The position numbers and the translations under genes are program-made. A model generated the notes under the pieces. It was not told the DNA's origin, searched no databases, and saw only the letters and a program-made list of their open reading frames with translations. DNA of 64,000 nt, taken from the NCBI RefSeq assembly GCF_010686765.1, contig NZ_JAAGWF010000008.1:310001-374000 (forward strand). Reading direction: 5' to 3'. Origin of the DNA: Geodermatophilus sabuli (GTDB taxonomy: Bacteria; Actinomycetota; Actinomycetes; Mycobacteriales; Geodermatophilaceae). Position 1 is the first letter of the stretch, and every line of letters begins with the position of its first letter. Positions 62,346 through 64,000 of this stretch are shown here, piece after piece.

Positions 62346-62639
62346 TCAGCCGGGGAAGAGGGCGTCGATCCGCCGGGCCAGGTCGAGGTCGAGCTGGCTG
62401 ACGCCGCCGGCCGAGTGGCTGACCACCGTGAGGTGCACGGTGCGCCAGCGCAGGTCGACGTCGGGGTGGTGGTCCATCGACTCGGCGACGAAGCCGATCC
62501 GCACGATGGCGGCGACGGCGTCGGCGAAGGTCGGCAGCTTCACGCTGCGGGTCAGCCCGTCGGTGCCGCCGGACCACAGCGGCAGGTCCGGCAGGGCGGC
62601 GGTCAGCTCGTCGGGGGTCAGCTTCGGCGGTCGGGGCAT
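62346..62639 (-). CDS. phhB: 4a-hydroxytetrahydrobiopterin dehydratase (PCD/DCoH)
   Basis: 97 residues, standard size. The pterin-binding motif ESMDHHPDVDLRWRTVHLTVVSHSAGG contains the catalytic histidines, near residues 54-80. It dehydrates the carbinolamine pterin produced by aromatic amino acid hydroxylases; many genomes have it without those hydroxylases, where it serves in cofactor (molybdopterin) or moonlighting roles. It runs the same way as cysH but is separated by a repeat. Confidence 0.92.
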   Translation of the reverse strand: MPRPPKLTPDELTAALPDLPLWSGGTDGLTRSVKLPTFADAVAAIVRIGFVAESMDHHPDVDLRWRTVHLTVVSHSAGGVSQLDLDLARRIDALFPG

Positions 62640-62664
62640 CGTCCGATTCTCGCCCCATGGCCTC

Positions 62665-62734
62665 GTTCCCGGGACCCGCGGCGTGCCCAGCACGTCGTTG
62701 TTCCCGGGACCCGCGGCGTGCGCAGCACGTCGTT
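62665..62734. repeat. Two tandem 35-base repeats
   Basis: Units 62665-62699 and 62700-62734 start GTTCCCGGGACCCGCGGCGT and differ at one base. They occupy the gap between cysH and the pterin dehydratase gene, where no coding sequence is visible. Confidence 0.8.
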
Positions 62735-62799
62735 CAACGGCCTCGGTGCAGGGTCCTCGCGCGAGCGGAGGGGCAGCGAGGTCCTCTCGGGGCCCCTCG

Positions 62800-63510
62800 T
62801 CAGGTGTGCAGGCCGCACTCGGTCTTGCCGAGACCGACCCAGCGGCCGGCGCGCGGGTCCTCGCCCGGGGCGACCGGACGGGTACAGGGTGCGCAGCCGA
62901 TCGAGCTGTAACCGATCTCCTGCAGCGGGTTGACCGGCACCTGGTGCGCGGCGACGTAGCGGTCGACGTCGTCCTGGGTCCAGGCGGCGAGCGGGTTGAC
63001 CTTGATCATCTCCCGCTTCGCGTCCCACTCGACGACCCGCGTGCCGGCCCGGCTGGGCGACTCGTCGCGGCGGACCCCGGAGCCCCAGGCCACGTAGCCC
63101 GACAGCGCCTGTGCGAGCGGCCGCACCTTGCGCAGCGAGCAGCACAGGTCGGGGTCCCGCTCGTGCAGCCGCGGGCCGTGCTCCGCGTCCTGCTCGGCCA
63201 CGGTCTGCTCCGGCCTCACGTTCACCAGCGTGATCGGCAGGACGCTCGTGATCCAGTCGCGGGTGCCGATGGTCTCGGCGAAGTGGTAGCCGGTGTCGAG
63301 GAAGACCACGTGGACGCCGGGCACCGCCTCGCTCGCCAGGTGGGACAGCAGCCCGTCGGCCATCGAGGACGTGATCGCGAAGTCGTCGCCGAAGGTGTCG
63401 CCAGCCCAGCGCAGCACGGTGAGGGCCTGCTCGACGGGGTCGGCGATGTCGGCGAACCAGCCGTCGGCGGCCTGCGCGAGCAGCGGTGTCGGGCGGAGGG
63501 CGATCGTCAT
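62800..63510 (-). CDS. cysH: Phosphoadenylyl/adenylyl-sulfate reductase
   Basis: 236 residues from ATG 63510. Fold of the PAPS/APS reductases (FAITSSMADGLLSHLA, VVFLDTGYHFAET). Cysteine pairs DLCCSLRKVRPL near 126 and YSSIGCAPCTRP near 205 bind a [4Fe-4S] cluster, and the C-terminal GKTECGLHT carries the catalytic cysteine; this set marks the assimilatory APS-reducing type. The ATG overlaps the stop of the small zinc-ribbon gene. Confidence 0.95.
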   Translation of the reverse strand: MTIALRPTPLLAQAADGWFADIADPVEQALTVLRWAGDTFGDDFAITSSMADGLLSHLASEAVPGVHVVFLDTGYHFAETIGTRDWITSVLPITLVNVRPEQTVAEQDAEHGPRLHERDPDLCCSLRKVRPLAQALSGYVAWGSGVRRDESPSRAGTRVVEWDAKREMIKVNPLAAWTQDDVDRYVAAHQVPVNPLQEIGYSSIGCAPCTRPVAPGEDPRAGRWVGLGKTECGLHT

Positions 63511-63677
63511 GGGTGCTGGACTCCTGTTCCGGTCAACCGGACGGTGAAGGTCCGAAGGCAGGCAGCGCAGTGCCACTCGCCGCCGTCCCCGTGCGGGGTC
63601 AGCTCCTCGTCGCCGCAGTACGGGCAGTGGAACACCGGCAGCTGCCGGGCCCTTCCCGTGACCGACGGCTCGCTCAC
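63507..63677 (-). CDS. 56-residue zinc-ribbon protein in the sulfate operon
   Basis: 56 residues from GTG 63677 (start VSEPSVTGRARQLPVFHCPY). Two CxxC pairs, CPYC near 18-21 and CAAC near 39-42, form a rubredoxin-like zinc ribbon with a FTVRL strand behind it. Its GTG overlaps the sulfite-reductase stop and its TGA overlaps the cysH ATG, so all three genes are translationally coupled. A role in metal or thiol handling for the reductases is inferred from position only. Confidence 0.8.
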   Translation of the reverse strand: MSEPSVTGRARQLPVFHCPYCGDEELTPHGDGGEWHCAACLRTFTVRLTGTGVQHP

Positions 63678-64000
63678 AGCAACCAGTCCTCCTCGGCGCG
63701 GGCGACGTAGTGCGCGAACGACTCGCCGGGCGTCCGGCGCTCGGCGAAGCCGCGCAGGACGCGCTCGCAGTAGTCGGCGGTCTCGGCCTTGGTCACCTTG
63801 TGGCCGCGGAACTTGCGGCCGAAGGTGGCCTCCACGCCGAGGTGCCCGCCGAGGTGGACCTGGAAGCCCTCGACCATCTCGCCGTTCGCGTCCCGGACCA
63901 TCGATCCCTTGAACCCGATGTCCGCGGTCTGGAACCGGGCGCAGCTGTTCGGGCAGCCGTTGACGTTGATGCCGATCGGCACGTCGAAGTCCGGCAGCCG
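63674..64000 (-). CDS. Nitrite/sulfite reductase, C-terminal part (5' end outside window)
   Basis: The last ~108 residues are visible; the frame is open to base 64000. NVNGCPNSCARFQTADIGFKG supplies the second CxxxC of the siroheme/[4Fe-4S] site, and the C terminus is the third conserved domain. With cysH downstream it is best read as assimilatory ferredoxin-type sulfite reductase, reducing sulfite to sulfide. Nitrite reductase is less likely in this operon. Confidence 0.85.
   Translation of the reverse strand, partial: RLPDFDVPIGINVNGCPNSCARFQTADIGFKGSMVRDANGEMVEGFQVHLGGHLGVEATFGRKFRGHKVTKAETADYCERVLRGFAERRTPGESFAHYVARAEEDWLL

Overview
The window is very GC-rich, uses GTG starts freely, has many ATGA/GTGA gene overlaps and several promoters whose -10 box lies 6-8 bases before the start codon (leaderless pattern). 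Together with DivIVA-like, DUF222/HNH, SigJ, Dmm and PspC families this points to a high-GC actinobacterium, most likely Geodermatophilaceae or a close relative (inference; no 16S here). About 64 protein genes are called, three broken or fragmentary ones, and no rRNA, tRNA, CRISPR or insertion sequence was seen.

Layout. 1-6158: end of an MFS transporter, DUF222/HNH endonuclease, the GTPase YchF, an RsbW-like anti-sigma kinase, a short-chain dehydrogenase (SDR) with the stump of a second SDR, and a divergent XRE regulator. 6841-17438: a methylated-amine island: ammonium/methylammonium transporter, XRE-cupin regulator, cupin, the three DmmA/B/C-type proteins of dimethylamine monooxygenase, gamma-glutamylmethylamide synthetase-like glutamine synthetase, the three N-methylglutamate synthase subunits and a monomeric FAD oxidase. 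Gene order follows the pathway dimethylamine > methylamine > gamma-glutamylmethylamide > N-methylglutamate > glutamate + formaldehyde. Two promoters of the island share an operator-like sequence. 17511-18970: an ECF41-type sigma factor coupled to a carboxymuconolactone-decarboxylase-like protein, with a matching autoregulatory promoter.

19211-31632: mixed chromosomal genes (hydrolases, a repeat-bearing lipoprotein, SRPBCC protein, PPK2, several unknowns, SDR, PspC), a zone of gene remnants at 29109-29691, and a flavohemoglobin translationally coupled to a DivIVA-like protein. 31702-42434: LysR regulator, acyl-CoA-dehydrogenase-fold flavoprotein, two orphan NMT1/TauA-type binding lipoproteins without permease or ATPase, hydrolase, serpin, solitary ClpP, Bcr/CflA exporter, LURP-one-like protein and a CmcJ/NvfI-like oxygenase.

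42475-64000: glycerate kinase coupled to an acetoacetate-decarboxylase-like protein, two divergent GGDEF-EAL proteins, thioesterase, succinate dehydrogenase sdhCAB, a molybdopterin oxidoreductase with a flavin reductase, a BtrH-like protein, GNAT, CrtA-like monooxygenase, FNT channel, ABC exporter, DUF1990, a short HipA-like kinase with DUF3037, pterin dehydratase, and the sulfate-assimilation genes sulfite reductase (cut by the window edge), a 56-residue zinc-ribbon protein and cysH.
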